Assembly (NCBI RefSeq): GCF_016132445.1
Contig: NZ_CP046056.1
Location: 806,001 to 870,000 of the forward strand
Length of the DNA: 64,000 nucleotides
Source of the DNA: Venatoribacter cucullus
Lineage (GTDB): Bacteria > Pseudomonadota > Gammaproteobacteria > Pseudomonadales > Oceanobacteraceae
Direction: 5' to 3'
Positions 8,508 through 17,545 of the stretch are shown here, one piece after another. Made by a program: the position numbers and the translations under genes. The first letter of the stretch is position 1; each line of letters opens with the position of its first letter. The notes beneath the pieces are model-generated. The model made no database searches and was not told the DNA's origin. It saw only the letters and a list, made by a program, of their open reading frames with translations.

Positions 8508-9164
8508 TCAACATCGATATAACGTTACCCAGCGGAATTCATCCAGCTCATCGAGGTCGGGCACGGTAAAGGATTCGTGCCGGCCCAGCGCCTGATAGGG
8601 TGGAAAATCAAAGTCTTTAATGCGTGAATCGGCAACCAATACTGCGTTGGCTTTGGCGCGGAAAATATCCAGCAGCGGCAGGTTGGCGCGGTCGTACAGC
8701 ACGTCGGCGGCAATCAGCAGATCCAGTGGTTCATCGAAGGCAAACAAATCGCCGTGCAGGCGGTAGTTCACGCCGTTTAAGCGCGCATTGGCGGCACTGG
8801 CCAGTAAGGCATCCGGGTCGATATCGCAGGCGATTACCTCACGCGCGCCGGCCAGCACACAGGCCACCGCCACCACGCCGGAGCCGGCACCAAAATCCAT
8901 TACTTTTTTACCGGCTACCCAGTGCGGATTAGCGAGTATTTCCCGCGCCAGTACCTGACCGCTGGCCCAGCAAAAGGCCCAGTAGGCGGGGTTATCCTGA
9001 ATAGTACGGATTTCGTCAGCGCTGAACGGACGACGCATGGCTTCCGGCTCCACCAGCCACAGCGCAATCTGCGGGCATTGCGGCAGTGTTTGTGCGGTAA
9101 CCGTGGCGTCGCTGAGCATACGGCCAATGGCGCTGTTCAAAGCCTGTTCGTCAGCGTTATTCAT
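8508..9164 (-). CDS. Class I SAM methyltransferase, ETF-beta/METTL20-like
   Basis: 218 residues from the ATG at 9164, with GGAGG ten bases upstream. GTG codons at 9170, 9200 and 9230 are also in frame. A 'YWAFCWASGQVLA' segment precedes SAM motif I 'VMDFGAGSGVVAVACVLAG' and the acidic ribose-binding 'ACDIDPDAL'; 'LLIAADVLYD' is the post-I motif. This layout is that of the protein-lysine methyltransferase group that includes ETF-beta methyltransferase (PYWAFxWxGG then DxGxGxG). The substrate is probably a protein side chain, but that is inference. It lies downstream of the MBL hydrolase gene, probably co-transcribed. A paralogue is at 15528-16190. Confidence 0.78.
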   Translation of the reverse strand: MNNADEQALNSAIGRMLSDATVTAQTLPQCPQIALWLVEPEAMRRPFSADEIRTIQDNPAYWAFCWASGQVLAREILANPHWVAGKKVMDFGAGSGVVAVACVLAGAREVIACDIDPDALLASAANARLNGVNYRLHGDLFAFDEPLDLLIAADVLYDRANLPLLDIFRAKANAVLVADSRIKDFDFPPYQALGRHESFTVPDLDELDEFRWVTLYRC

Positions 9165-9165
9165 A

Positions 9166-9235
9166 CTCACAGCACCTCCGTTTACAGGGGGGCGGCTCAC
9201 AGAGCCTCCGTTTACAGGTGAGCGGCTCACAGAGC
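9166..9235. repeat. 30-bp tandem repeat carrying Shine-Dalgarno motifs
   Basis: Two full 30-bp units (9166-9195 and 9196-9225) and one partial unit, differing at a few bases. Read on the minus strand each full unit contains GGAGG followed four bases later by an in-frame GTG. The partial unit overlaps the last codons of the MBL gene. The result is a ladder of in-frame ribosome-binding sites ahead of the methyltransferase. Confidence 0.8.
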
Positions 9236-9970
9236 GCTCAGCGGAAATTCATCGCCGGGGCGGGCGACCCGGTAACCGGCCTGTTGTAACTGTTGCGCTG
9301 CCTGCTCGTTGGCGTAGTGGTACAGCACCAGCCGCTGCCGTAAGTCGGGCTGATATTCCCGCGCCAGATCGTCCAGCCCGGTGTGAGAGGGGTTGGCGAC
9401 CAGGCCGCAATCGTGAAACACCGGTTCCTGGCCACTGAGTTCGTGGTGCAGAATTTCCGGAATCGGGCGGGTATCACCGCTGTAAAAAAACAGCCCCGGC
9501 ACCTGTAAGGCAAAACTGCTGCCGGGGGCGTGGTGGCGGGTGGCGTGCAGGCGGAAACTCAGCCCGGCGTGGGTAAAGGTTTCGGTCACCGGCAACAGCT
9601 GAAAAGACTGCCAAAAATCATGCCCGCCTTCGGCCATGCTGCCGGGGTAGGTGGCTAGCCGCTGATGCAGCAGCGGAATTAACCCCAGCGGTACATACAG
9701 AGGAATGGGGGCGGCATTTTGCAGTTTTGCCCGCACCGTCAGAATTTCCAGATCGGCAATATGGTCAAGGTGGCCGTGGGTAATAAACACGGCCTTCGGC
9801 AACTCACCAAAACGCTGCTGAAAGGCGTTTAACGTACCCGGGCCGCAATCAATCAGTAACCGGGGCTGGTTATGCTCACACAGCGTGGCCGCCGAACATC
9901 CCATAGCCAGCTCACCGCCACTGCCGGTACCATGAAAAACCAAAGAATATTGTGCTGTGGGCTGGGTCAT
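9227..9970 (-). CDS. MBL-fold hydrolase, RNase Z-like
   Basis: 247 residues. A metallo-beta-lactamase fold is indicated by the zinc motif '[13 protein letters not shown]' (HxHxDH), an N-terminal '[14 protein letters not shown]' strand-loop, '[18 protein letters not shown]', '[13 protein letters not shown]' (written around ATRHHAPG) and 'FFYSGDTRP' with the metal aspartate. This arrangement resembles the RNase Z/phosphodiesterase branch. Without the characteristic long exosite arm it cannot be called a tRNA 3' endonuclease with confidence. It is divergent from msrA (35 bp between starts) and is followed by the methyltransferase gene across a 30-bp tandem repeat. Confidence 0.82.
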   Translation of the reverse strand: MTQPTAQYSLVFHGTGSGGELAMGCSAATLCEHNQPRLLIDCGPGTLNAFQQRFGELPKAVFITHGHLDHIADLEILTVRAKLQNAAPIPLYVPLGLIPLLHQRLATYPGSMAEGGHDFWQSFQLLPVTETFTHAGLSFRLHATRHHAPGSSFALQVPGLFFYSGDTRPIPEILHHELSGQEPVFHDCGLVANPSHTGLDDLAREYQPDLRQRLVLYHYANEQAAQQLQQAGYRVARPGDEFPLSAL

Positions 9971-10004
9971 GGTGGCTCACCAACAAAAAAACAGGAGAAG
10001 CATT

Positions 10005-10643
10005 ATGTGGCGTCCGAAACTGATGTCCATACCAGGCGCCGAAGAAGCCCTGCCGGGGCGTGAGCAGCCCTTGTTCAGCGTGGCCGATACGCATTATGTG
10101 AACGGCAACCGTATTACCGGTCCGTGCCCGAACGGGCTGGCCGAATTAATGGTCGGTATGGGCTGTTTCTGGGGCGCGGAGCGCAAGTTCTGGAGCCTGC
10201 CGGGTGTTTATTCCACCGCCGTCGGCTACGGCGCCGGGCATACACGCAACCCCACTTACGAAGAAGTGTGCAGCGGCTTAACCGGCCACAACGAACTGGT
10301 GCGCGTCTGGTATGATCCGGCCCACATCAGTCTGGAAGAATTGCTGATCGTCTTCTGGGAAAATCACGATCCCACTCAGGGCATGCGCCAGGGCAACGAC
10401 ATCGGTACCCAATACCGTTCCGGTATTTATCTGGCCAGTGCGGAGGAAATGGAGCGGGCCGCGGCCAGTAAAGCACAGTACCAACAGCGCTTGCGCCAGG
10501 CCGGTTACCCGGACATTACGACTGAAATTTGCCCCGGTATTGAATTTTACCTGGCCGAAACCTATCACCAGCAATACCTGGCCAAAAATCCCGGTGGTTA
10601 TTGCGGGCTGGGTGGTTGCCCGGTCAGTTTTGCAGAACATTAA
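10005..10643 (+). CDS. msrA: Peptide methionine (S)-S-oxide reductase
   Basis: 212 residues, the same length as E. coli MsrA. The ATG at 10005 follows AGGAGAAG; the upstream frame from 9957 was rejected. The catalytic '[13 protein letters not shown]' holds the nucleophilic cysteine. '[23 protein letters not shown]' and '[12 protein letters not shown]' are family signatures. Resolving cysteines are near the C-terminus ('[10 protein letters not shown]'). It repairs oxidised methionine in proteins using thioredoxin. Ten bases separate it from the ParA gene, so the two may form an operon. Confidence 0.95.
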   Translation: MWRPKLMSIPGAEEALPGREQPLFSVADTHYVNGNRITGPCPNGLAELMVGMGCFWGAERKFWSLPGVYSTAVGYGAGHTRNPTYEEVCSGLTGHNELVRVWYDPAHISLEELLIVFWENHDPTQGMRQGNDIGTQYRSGIYLASAEEMERAAASKAQYQQRLRQAGYPDITTEICPGIEFYLAETYHQQYLAKNPGGYCGLGGCPVSFAEH

Positions 10644-10652
10644 GGAAGACCC

Positions 10653-11390
10653 ATGCGAACGCTGGCGATTTATCAGTTAAAAGGTGGGGTTGGAAAAACC
10701 ACCACCGCCGTCAATGTAGCCGCTTTGGCCGCACAGGAAGGGTTGCGCACGCTGGTGTGGGATCTTGACCCGCAGGGTGCCGCCGGCTGGATGCTGAATG
10801 CCGAAGCGCGCCAGCCGCAGCTGCAGCTGTGGCAGCAGCAACAGCCGATCAACCATTTTATTTGCCATACCGGGGTAGAGCGGCTGGACGTGCTGCCCGG
10901 TGATATGTCGCTGCGCAAACTGCTGCAATTATTTCCCAAACGCAAACAAACCCGTGATTTTCTTGCCGATGCCCTAAGCCAGCTGAGTGAAACCTACGGG
11001 CTGGTGATTCTGGACTGCCCGCCGTTGTTAAGCCCGACTATGGACGGCGTGTTACAGGCCGCCGACCGGATTCTGCTGCCGGTGGAGCCCTCGGCCTTAT
11101 CGCTGCGGGCTTATCACCAGCTGCGCGAGCATTGCGATTGGGTGAAAAGCGCCCAGTGGCTGCCTTTTGCCAACCTGATCGACCGCCGTAAACCCGCCCA
11201 TGGACAATGGATACGCGACACACTGCCGGAACATCCGGAGTTTTTACCTACCTTTGTGGCCTGGTCAGCCACCGCTGAACGCATGGCACAAAACCGTACG
11301 CCGGTGGTGCTGGAGCAGCCGGCTACCCCCATGGCCCGCAACTACCGGGCCTTGTGGCAAACGGTGCGGCCGCTGCTGAAGCTGGGTTAA
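10653..11390 (+). CDS. ParA/MinD-family ATPase without a ParB partner
   Basis: 245 residues. A deviant Walker A 'KGGVGKTTTAVNVAAL' opens the protein, with Walker A' 'LVWDLDPQGAAGWML' and Walker B 'GLVILDCPPLL'. These ATPases form ATP-dependent dimers on DNA or membrane and position chromosomes, plasmids or protein complexes. No parB or centromere-like repeat is nearby, so chromosome segregation is not supported. A positioning role for an unknown cargo is more likely. It sits between msrA and tatD on the same strand with 10-base gaps, suggesting co-transcription without an obvious functional link. Confidence 0.88.
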   Translation: MRTLAIYQLKGGVGKTTTAVNVAALAAQEGLRTLVWDLDPQGAAGWMLNAEARQPQLQLWQQQQPINHFICHTGVERLDVLPGDMSLRKLLQLFPKRKQTRDFLADALSQLSETYGLVILDCPPLLSPTMDGVLQAADRILLPVEPSALSLRAYHQLREHCDWVKSAQWLPFANLIDRRKPAHGQWIRDTLPEHPEFLPTFVAWSATAERMAQNRTPVVLEQPATPMARNYRALWQTVRPLLKLG

Positions 11391-11400
11391 GGCCGTTATT

Positions 11401-12204
11401 GTGTGGATCGACAGCCATTGCCACTTTGACTTTGCGGTGTTTGCCGGTCAGCGCGAACGGCTGTGGCAGCAAGCGCAACAACTGGGGGTGGCCGGGCTTA
11501 TCATCCCCGGCGTCAGCCGCCTGCAGGGCGAACAACTGCCGGCCTTCTGTGCCGGTCAGCCCTGGCGCTACGCGCAAGGCTTGCACCCGTATTTTCTGCA
11601 TCAGCATCAACCGGCCGACCTGCACTGGCTGGAACAGCAGCTGCGTGAAGACCCAGCCGTACTGGCCGTGGGTGAAATCGGCCTGGACAGCGTCCTGGTT
11701 GCCGGTGATACCAGCCGGCTGCAACAGCAGTGGGATTTTTTCAGCGCCCAGGTGCAACTGGCGCAGCGGTATGGCAAGCGGCTGATTCTGCATATCCGTG
11801 GCCAGCACGATCAGGCCTGCGCGTTTTTACGGCGCCAGCACTTTACCGCTGGCGGTATCGTGCATGCCTTCAGTGGCAGCGAACAGCAGGGCAGGGCCTG
11901 GCTGGCGCTGGGGTTTAAACTTGGCATCGGCGGTGCCATGACGCATCCGCGGGCGCACAAACTGCGCCGTACCATCGCCGCCTTACCGGCGGATGCCTGG
12001 CTGCTGGAAACCGACAGCCCGGATATGCGACCGGCGTTCTGGGCCGGTCCGGTCAACAGTCCGGCCGCCATTCCGTTACTGGGCGCCTGCCTGGCGGCAC
12101 TGCAGCAATCCGACCTTGGTCATGTCCGGCGGCAGCAAATGGCGACTATTCATAATTTGTGGCCGGAAATGTCTGCCGCAATACAGGCCAGTCATCCTGA
12201 CTGA
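11401..12204 (+). CDS. TatD-family metal-dependent hydrolase/DNase
   Basis: 267 residues starting at GTG, ten bases after the ParA stop. Metal-binding motifs are 'WIDSHCHFDF', 'AVGEIGLD', 'LILHIRGQHD', 'IVHAFSGSEQQ' and 'LETDSPDM', in the order expected of the TatD TIM barrel. Members are 3'-5' exonucleases or deoxyribonucleases acting in DNA repair or turnover. The histidine and aspartate set looks complete. Which subgroup (TatD, YcfH, YjjV) cannot be resolved by eye; the compact 267-residue form resembles YjjV. Confidence 0.87.
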   Translation: MWIDSHCHFDFAVFAGQRERLWQQAQQLGVAGLIIPGVSRLQGEQLPAFCAGQPWRYAQGLHPYFLHQHQPADLHWLEQQLREDPAVLAVGEIGLDSVLVAGDTSRLQQQWDFFSAQVQLAQRYGKRLILHIRGQHDQACAFLRRQHFTAGGIVHAFSGSEQQGRAWLALGFKLGIGGAMTHPRAHKLRRTIAALPADAWLLETDSPDMRPAFWAGPVNSPAAIPLLGACLAALQQSDLGHVRRQQMATIHNLWPEMSAAIQASHPD

Positions 12205-12349
12205 GAAGCGCGTTTATCGCAGCGGCCCTGAGAGCCGGACAAGCCTTCTGTTGTTCGTCACAATCGGCCCATGCATTAAAAAAACTGATCAATAAGTCAG
12301 CTCTCACCCGTAACCAGCTGCAGTACCACCATCAGACCAGGGAGTGTTT

Positions 12350-12952
12350 ATGATGTTGAACCATGTCTTGGGATTGCTCACCAACCCCCGCCACCAATGG
12401 CAAACCCTGCGGCTGCAGCACAGCAGCTCGATTGTCGAAGTCTTTATCCGCTATTTGCTGATGCTGGCGTTAATTCCCACGCTGGCGTTGTTGTTGGGCA
12501 CCACGCTGGTGGGCTGGAGTGTCGCCGGCAGTGCCCCTTTGCTGTTAAGCGTACAAACCGCTGTGCCCATGGCGCTGGTGTTTTACCTGCTGTTGCTGGT
12601 GGGCGTGGTGATGATGGCCTACATCATGTTTGGCATGGAGCATTACTTCGGCATCGAACCCGATTTTGAACGCTGCCTGGTGTTTACCATTTTCACCTCA
12701 GTTCCGCTGTTTCTGGCCGGCCTCAGCGGGCTGTACCCGATGTTGCTGTTCAATATACCGGTGGTGCTGGCGGCGTCTGCCTACAGTCTGTATCTGTTGT
12801 TTGTGGGCCTGCCGGTGTTTATGGATCTTACTCCGCAGCAGGGGGCGAAATTCGCCATCGCGATTGTGGTGGCGGGCCTGGCGGCACTTATCGGTTGTCT
12901 GGCGATCATCGCACTGGTGTGGCTGGGCGGAATGGCCTGGTTACCCGCCTGA
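12350..12952 (+). CDS. Yip1-family integral membrane protein
   Basis: 200 residues from ATG 12350, with GGGAG five bases upstream (an in-frame GTG at 12344 falls inside that site). The start 'HVLGLLTNPRHQWQTLR' is typical of bacterial Yip1-domain proteins (DUF1282). Five long hydrophobic stretches follow, around residues 35-55, 75-105, 110-135, 140-155 and 165-190. The function of bacterial members is unknown; eukaryotic Yip1 binds Rab GTPases. It stands alone with its own leader. Confidence 0.75.
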   Translation: MMLNHVLGLLTNPRHQWQTLRLQHSSSIVEVFIRYLLMLALIPTLALLLGTTLVGWSVAGSAPLLLSVQTAVPMALVFYLLLLVGVVMMAYIMFGMEHYFGIEPDFERCLVFTIFTSVPLFLAGLSGLYPMLLFNIPVVLAASAYSLYLLFVGLPVFMDLTPQQGAKFAIAIVVAGLAALIGCLAIIALVWLGGMAWLPA

Positions 12953-13081
12953 AGTGGCATAAATACATCGGTCTGTGGCCGGACCGGTGTGCCGATTGTT
13001 GTCATTTTGTTACAACAGATTGATCATTCTTTCATCAGTGAGTAGCCTCACTGCCTTCCCATATTTGCTCTGGATGATGCG

Positions 13082-14425
13082 ATGAAAATGTTCAGTGTAT
13101 TGCTGGCGTGTTTAATGCTGTCGATGCCTGCCCTGGCGGCTGTAAGCCCCCAGGAAGCGGCCCGTTTGGGCAATGACCTTACCCCGGTAGGGGCAGAAAA
13201 GTCCGGCAATGGCCGCGATATCCCTGCCTGGACCGGTGGCCTGCCGAAAGACACCAGCCATGTTCCCGGTGCCTACCACAAAGACCCCTTTGCCACCGAT
13301 AAGCCCCTGTTCCGCATTACTGCGGCCAATATGCAGCAACACCGCAACCGTCTGACCGACGGCCAGGCGGCCTTGCTGCAGCGCTTCCCGGAACTGTATT
13401 TCGAGGTATACCCCACCCGGCGTTCCGCCTCGTATCCGCAATATGTGTACGACGGCATTAAAACCAACGCCACCCGCGCCAACCTGATGAAATACGGTGC
13501 CGGTGTGACCGGTGCCACCATGTCGTCACCGTTCCCGATTCCGACCGAAGGGCTGGAAGTGTTGTGGAACCATACGCTGCGTTTCCGTGGCCACTCGCTG
13601 GGTTACACCGCCGTAGCATCGTCGGTAACCGCCAACGGCAATCGCATGGATGTGCTGCGCGAATATCAGTACTTTATGAACTACAGCGTCCCCGGCGCCA
13701 GTCCCCAGGATCTGAACAACAATATTTTCTTCCTGAAACGTAAAACCCTGGCCCCGGCCAAGCTCTCCGGCAGCATTACGCTGGTACACGAAACCCTGGA
13801 TCAGGTGCAGTCACCGCGTAAATCCTGGATCTACATGCAGGGCCAGCGCCGTCTGCGCCGTACCCCGGATTTAGCCTACGACACCGCCGACATCAACACC
13901 GACTCCATCCGTACGATTGATCAGGTGGATATGTTTAACGGCGCGCCCGACTATTACGACTGGGAATTAAAAGGCAAACAGGAGATTTACATTCCCTACA
14001 ACGCCTACCGTGTGCATCAGGGCAACCTGAAACTGGATAACATCCTGCTGGCCCAGCACATCAACCCGCAACATCTGCGCTATGAAGCGCACCGGGTGTG
14101 GGTGGTGGAAGCCAAACTGCGCATCGGCTTCAGCCACCGTTACGCCACCCGTCGTTACTACGTGGATGAAGATTCCTGGTCCATTGTCTACGCCGAAGAA
14201 TACGATGAAGACGGTGAGCTGCTGCAGGTAACCGAAGCGCACACCATCAACTATTACGATATGCAGGTAGTCTTTCCAACCCTGGAAGTCACCTACGATC
14301 TGGAAAACCGTCGTTACTACGCCGAAGGCCTGGATAACGAACGCGGTGCCACCATCAACTTCGCTGAAGACTTTAACCCCAAAGACTTCTCGCCCAACGC
14401 CATTCGCCGCGAGGCCGTGCGCTGA
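13082..14425 (+). CDS. DUF1329 periplasmic/outer-membrane protein
   Basis: 447 residues with a cleavable signal peptide ('MKMFSVLLACLMLSMPALAA'). The mature N-terminus 'LGNDLTPVGAEKSGNGRDIPAWTGG' and internal 'YVDEDSWSIVYAEEYD' are hallmarks of the DUF1329 family, common in marine and hydrocarbon-using gammaproteobacteria. The fold is LolB/LolA-like, so lipid or hydrophobic ligand binding is suspected; no activity is established. It is not next to its usual DUF1302 partner here. Confidence 0.85.
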   Translation: MKMFSVLLACLMLSMPALAAVSPQEAARLGNDLTPVGAEKSGNGRDIPAWTGGLPKDTSHVPGAYHKDPFATDKPLFRITAANMQQHRNRLTDGQAALLQRFPELYFEVYPTRRSASYPQYVYDGIKTNATRANLMKYGAGVTGATMSSPFPIPTEGLEVLWNHTLRFRGHSLGYTAVASSVTANGNRMDVLREYQYFMNYSVPGASPQDLNNNIFFLKRKTLAPAKLSGSITLVHETLDQVQSPRKSWIYMQGQRRLRRTPDLAYDTADINTDSIRTIDQVDMFNGAPDYYDWELKGKQEIYIPYNAYRVHQGNLKLDNILLAQHINPQHLRYEAHRVWVVEAKLRIGFSHRYATRRYYVDEDSWSIVYAEEYDEDGELLQVTEAHTINYYDMQVVFPTLEVTYDLENRRYYAEGLDNERGATINFAEDFNPKDFSPNAIRREAVR

Positions 14426-14479
14426 CAAGCGCCGGCCCACTGGCTACACTGGGCAGCCAAATCGCTGCCCGGTAAGCCC

Positions 14480-15541
14480 GTGATTCGTTTTTTATTCCTT
14501 TTTATTGTGACGTTGCTGCAGGCTCAGACGCTGCAGGCTGCCTTGCCGGAAAATTTCTCCGAATTATCCGACGATGTACAGGCGGTGATTCTGGAATACC
14601 TGTTCTTTCCCGAACAAGCCACGCAGGTCTGGGGCAAAGATTTCGCCGCGCCCTCGGCACACCGCATGGTGAAATACCTGGACGACTATCACACCCGGGT
14701 CAACATCGACTTCAGCCGCGGCCATATCCGGGTCGAAAGTGAGCGCAGCAAAACGCCACTGGGCGCCCTGCAGCACGCCATTGTCGCCACCTTATTAACC
14801 CCGGCCGACCCCAACGCCGTGGATTTATTCACCGCCGCTGATATGGGTTTAACCGGCAAACCCTTTTTAACCGGACTGGTGCAGGACCACGAAGGCCAGG
14901 CCATTGCCAGCCAGTGGCGGGCTGAACGCTACGCCCAGTATCTGCTGCAACACAAAGTGCAACGGCGCGGTGCCCGTTACTGGGTGGATATACCCATGGT
15001 GCGCAGCTACCGCCAGCGCAGCGCCGAACAATATCGTCAGCTGGTGTATCAGGCGGCGCAGCGTTATCGCGTACAGCCAGCACTGATACTGGCCATTATG
15101 GAAACCGAAAGCAGCTTTAACCCCTTTGCCGTCTCGCCGGCCGGGGCGTTTGGCCTGATGCAGGTGATGCGGGCCACCGCCGGGCGGGATGTGTTCCAGC
15201 GCGTCTATCGCCGCGCCGGCCAGCCCGACCGCAATTTTCTGATGGACCCGGCGCGCAATATCGACATCGGCACCGCCTATTTAACCATTCTGCGCGACAC
15301 CTATCTGCGCGACGTGCGCGACCCGCTGGCACGGGAATACTGCATCATCGCTGCCTACAACGGTGGCACCGGCAATTTGCTGAAAGCCTTTCATAAAGAC
15401 CGCAAAAAAGCCGTCGAGCGTATTAATAAACTGTCGGCCGCCGAAGTGTACCGGCGCATAGTGCGCGACCACCCCAAAGACGAATCGCGCAACTACCTGA
15501 AAAAAGTCACCCAATACAAGCAACGCTATGCCCACTGGTAA
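14480..15541 (+). CDS. Lytic murein transglycosylase, MltC-like
   Basis: 353 residues from GTG, with a signal peptide (residues 1-20, ending 'LQAALPE'; no lipobox cysteine). The N-terminal third resembles the DUF3393 domain of MltC. The C-terminal SLT domain begins at 'YQAAQRYRVQPALILAIMET', with the catalytic glutamate in 'ETESSFNPFAVS', then 'GAFGLMQVM' and 'EYCIIAAYNGG'. It cleaves peptidoglycan to 1,6-anhydro products in the periplasm. Unlike E. coli MltC it lacks a lipoprotein anchor. Its last 14 bases overlap the following methyltransferase gene. Confidence 0.88.
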   Translation: MIRFLFLFIVTLLQAQTLQAALPENFSELSDDVQAVILEYLFFPEQATQVWGKDFAAPSAHRMVKYLDDYHTRVNIDFSRGHIRVESERSKTPLGALQHAIVATLLTPADPNAVDLFTAADMGLTGKPFLTGLVQDHEGQAIASQWRAERYAQYLLQHKVQRRGARYWVDIPMVRSYRQRSAEQYRQLVYQAAQRYRVQPALILAIMETESSFNPFAVSPAGAFGLMQVMRATAGRDVFQRVYRRAGQPDRNFLMDPARNIDIGTAYLTILRDTYLRDVRDPLAREYCIIAAYNGGTGNLLKAFHKDRKKAVERINKLSAAEVYRRIVRDHPKDESRNYLKKVTQYKQRYAHW

Positions 15542-16190
15542 CCTGTTACGCCTACAACAGGCGTTAAAACTGCCCGGCGCCAGCCTGCAAACGCAGTATC
15601 TGCCCGACGCTGAACTGAACTTACTGCTGCTGCAGCTGCAGGATACTCAGCTGCAACTGGATGCCGGGCAAATCGCCGACTTCTGGCAACAACTGCCGTA
15701 CTGGGCCTTTGCCTGGGCCGGGGGTAGGGCGCTGGCGCAGTGGCTACGGCACAACCCGCAGGCCGTGCGCGGTAAACGGGTGCTGGATTTCGGCTGTGGT
15801 TCGGCGCTGGTGGGCATCGCCGCCGCCCGCGCTGGTGCGCGGGAAGTGTGGGTAGCCGACCTGGACCCCAATGCAATGCTCGCCGCGCAACACAACGCCG
15901 CACTGAATCACGTAACCCTGCACCCGGTAACCGCCGGGCAGTGGCCCGAGGTGGATGTGCTGCTGGCCAGCGACGTCCTGTACGACATCAGCAGCAGCAC
16001 CGATTTGCGTACCTTAATGCTGACCATTCCACACTGGCTGCTGGCTGAAAGCCGCTACAAAAAACCGGATTTTGTTGTCCTGCAATGCCTGGCCACCAAC
16101 ACCACCTCTACCTTGCCGGCAATAGGCGATTTTGACGAGGCCGTACCCGTGGAGATTTATTGCCGCGCCACCGATTCTCCACTACTGTAG
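15528..16190 (+). CDS. Class I SAM methyltransferase, paralogue of the 8.5-kb enzyme
   Basis: 220 residues. 'LPYWAFAWAGGRALAQWL' precedes SAM motif I 'VLDFGCGSALVGIAAARAG' and 'VADLDPNAM'; 'LLASDVLYDIS' is the post-I strand. Pattern and order match the 8508-9164 gene and the ETF-beta lysine methyltransferase group, so it probably modifies a protein. The start codon lies inside the transglycosylase gene (14-base overlap), implying coupled translation. There is no other clue to its target. Confidence 0.8.
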   Translation: MPTGNLLRLQQALKLPGASLQTQYLPDAELNLLLLQLQDTQLQLDAGQIADFWQQLPYWAFAWAGGRALAQWLRHNPQAVRGKRVLDFGCGSALVGIAAARAGAREVWVADLDPNAMLAAQHNAALNHVTLHPVTAGQWPEVDVLLASDVLYDISSSTDLRTLMLTIPHWLLAESRYKKPDFVVLQCLATNTTSTLPAIGDFDEAVPVEIYCRATDSPLL

Positions 16191-16221
16191 CCACTACCTA
16201 CCGTCTTTCAGGGAGATCCCC

Positions 16222-16770
16222 ATGCGTCTGTTAACCCTGCTGCTGTGCAGCCTGCTTACCATGGCGGCCCAGGCCGCTACCCTTACCGACAGCGAAATAA
16301 AATTGTGGATCAAAACCATGCCCACCCTGCAGGGCTGGCTGGATGAACGTGAAGACCAACTGCCGGATAACGACATTCCCGATGCCGATTACAGCATGGA
16401 TGCCGCCTTCGCCCGCGGTATTGACCAGCTGCGCGAAGCCGGCCTGTATAACCAGTTCAGCCAACAGGTAAAAAGTGCCGGGTTCAGAAGTGTGGAAGAC
16501 TGGGTGCGCGTCAGCCAGCAAATTTCCATGGCCTACATTGCGATTTCCATGGAAGAACAGCCCGCCACCCGGGTAGAAATTGAAAACCAGATGCAAGCCA
16601 TCCGCAGTGCTAAAAACATTCCGGCCGAAGAAAAAGCCATGCTGGAAAACATGCTGCAGGCTTCCCTGAATATGCTCGATTCACTGGCGAACGTAACCGC
16701 CGCCGACAAAGACCGCGTGCGCCCCTACCTGCCACAGCTGGTTGACCAGTTTGGTGATAACGAAGAATAA
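16222..16770 (+). CDS. Small periplasmic helical protein of unknown function
   Basis: 182 residues from ATG 16222 with GGGAGA just upstream; the longer frame from 16132 is rejected. A clear signal peptide ('LLTLLLCSLLTMAAQAATL', cut after AQA) is followed by a mostly helical acidic body rich in Gln, Glu and Met. No recognised domain. It is followed after 25 bases by the ferritin-like gene on the same strand and may share its transcript. Confidence 0.7.
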   Translation: MRLLTLLLCSLLTMAAQAATLTDSEIKLWIKTMPTLQGWLDEREDQLPDNDIPDADYSMDAAFARGIDQLREAGLYNQFSQQVKSAGFRSVEDWVRVSQQISMAYIAISMEEQPATRVEIENQMQAIRSAKNIPAEEKAMLENMLQASLNMLDSLANVTAADKDRVRPYLPQLVDQFGDNEE

Positions 16771-16795
16771 CCCGGCTGCTCAGAAGGAGAACACC

Positions 16796-17251
16796 ATGAG
16801 CTATTCCACGGTAAAAGACGTACTGGATTACAGCCGCAAACTGCATGAACACACCCGCAACCTGTACCAGCAACTGCGCGATCAGACCCAGCGCGAGCGG
16901 GTGGATATGATGCTGACGCTGCTGGCCGCCCATGAAAACACCCTGGCCGACGCGATGGCCAGTATGCAGGAACACACCAGCCAGAAAGTGCTGCAGGAAT
17001 GGCACCAGTTTGAACCCGGCTCCATCAGCGAAGCGCTGCAGGATGCCCGCGAACTGCATCCCGATATCAGCCTTGATGAACTGGTCAAAGTGGCCCTGCG
17101 CATCGACGACTACCTGATTAGCCTGTACCGGCAAATACTCAGCGAAACCACCAGTGACGATGCCCGGGCGGTGTTTGAAAGCCTGATCCGGCTGGAAGAA
17201 ACCGAAAAAATGCGGACGGTGCGTGCGGCCTTGTCGGCCAACGACTGGTAA
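16796..17251 (+). CDS. Ferritin-like helical-bundle protein (putative)
   Basis: 151 residues, ATG preceded by AAGGAGA. Predicted as four long amphipathic helices with repeated acidic/histidine pairs ('LHEHTRNLYQQL', 'LAAHENTLADAM', 'RLEETEKMRTVR'). These recall ferritin-like or rubrerythrin-like bundles, but a full set of di-iron ligands is not obvious, so the assignment is tentative. A hairpin terminator follows the stop. Confidence 0.6.
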   Translation: MSYSTVKDVLDYSRKLHEHTRNLYQQLRDQTQRERVDMMLTLLAAHENTLADAMASMQEHTSQKVLQEWHQFEPGSISEALQDARELHPDISLDELVKVALRIDDYLISLYRQILSETTSDDARAVFESLIRLEETEKMRTVRAALSANDW

Positions 17252-17279
17252 CCAGGCGCTGCCGCGCCCTGGATTTGGC

Positions 17280-17302
17280 CGTCACTGCGTGACGGCTTTT
17301 GC
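17280..17302 (+). terminator. Terminator after the ferritin-like gene
   Basis: GCCGTCAC-TGC-GTGACGGC followed by TTTT: an 8-bp GC-rich stem, three-base loop and short T run, 28 bases after the stop. The same hairpin occurs in reverse orientation at 39435-39458, so it is also part of a dispersed repeat. Confidence 0.8.
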
Positions 17303-17545
17303 GGCTTGCAGCCGCTGTTTAAGCTGCCGCTGCGCGACAGCGGTACCAGCCCAGCGGGCTGGCGTACAGCATGCAAGGCTGGCAACCGTCTCCCGTCCCC
17401 CGTCTCCCGTCCAGCGAAGCGAGCATTAAGCCGCCACGCAGTGGCCCACCGAGTGAAAAATAAACAATGCTTGCAAAAGCAAAACCCTAACTGCATGATT
17501 TGGCTAGGTTTATTGCCAGGCTTGGTTCTCAAGGAGGGAATAGCT
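17303..17545. other. Intergenic mosaic-repeat fragment and ihfB leader
   Basis: No gene seen. 17381-17425 carries CCGTCTCCCGTC-type microrepeats and CCAGCGAAGCGAGC, which recur inverted at 56465-56500 and 58463-58495. The last 80 bases lead into ihfB; TTGCAA (about 17473) and CATGAT 17 bases on could be a weak promoter. The rpsA gene that usually precedes ihfB is absent. Confidence 0.5.

Noticed and set aside
10653-11390. Chromosome-partition parAB locus
   Set aside because: Only a ParA-type ATPase is present; no ParB gene or parS-like site was seen, and the neighbours are msrA and tatD.
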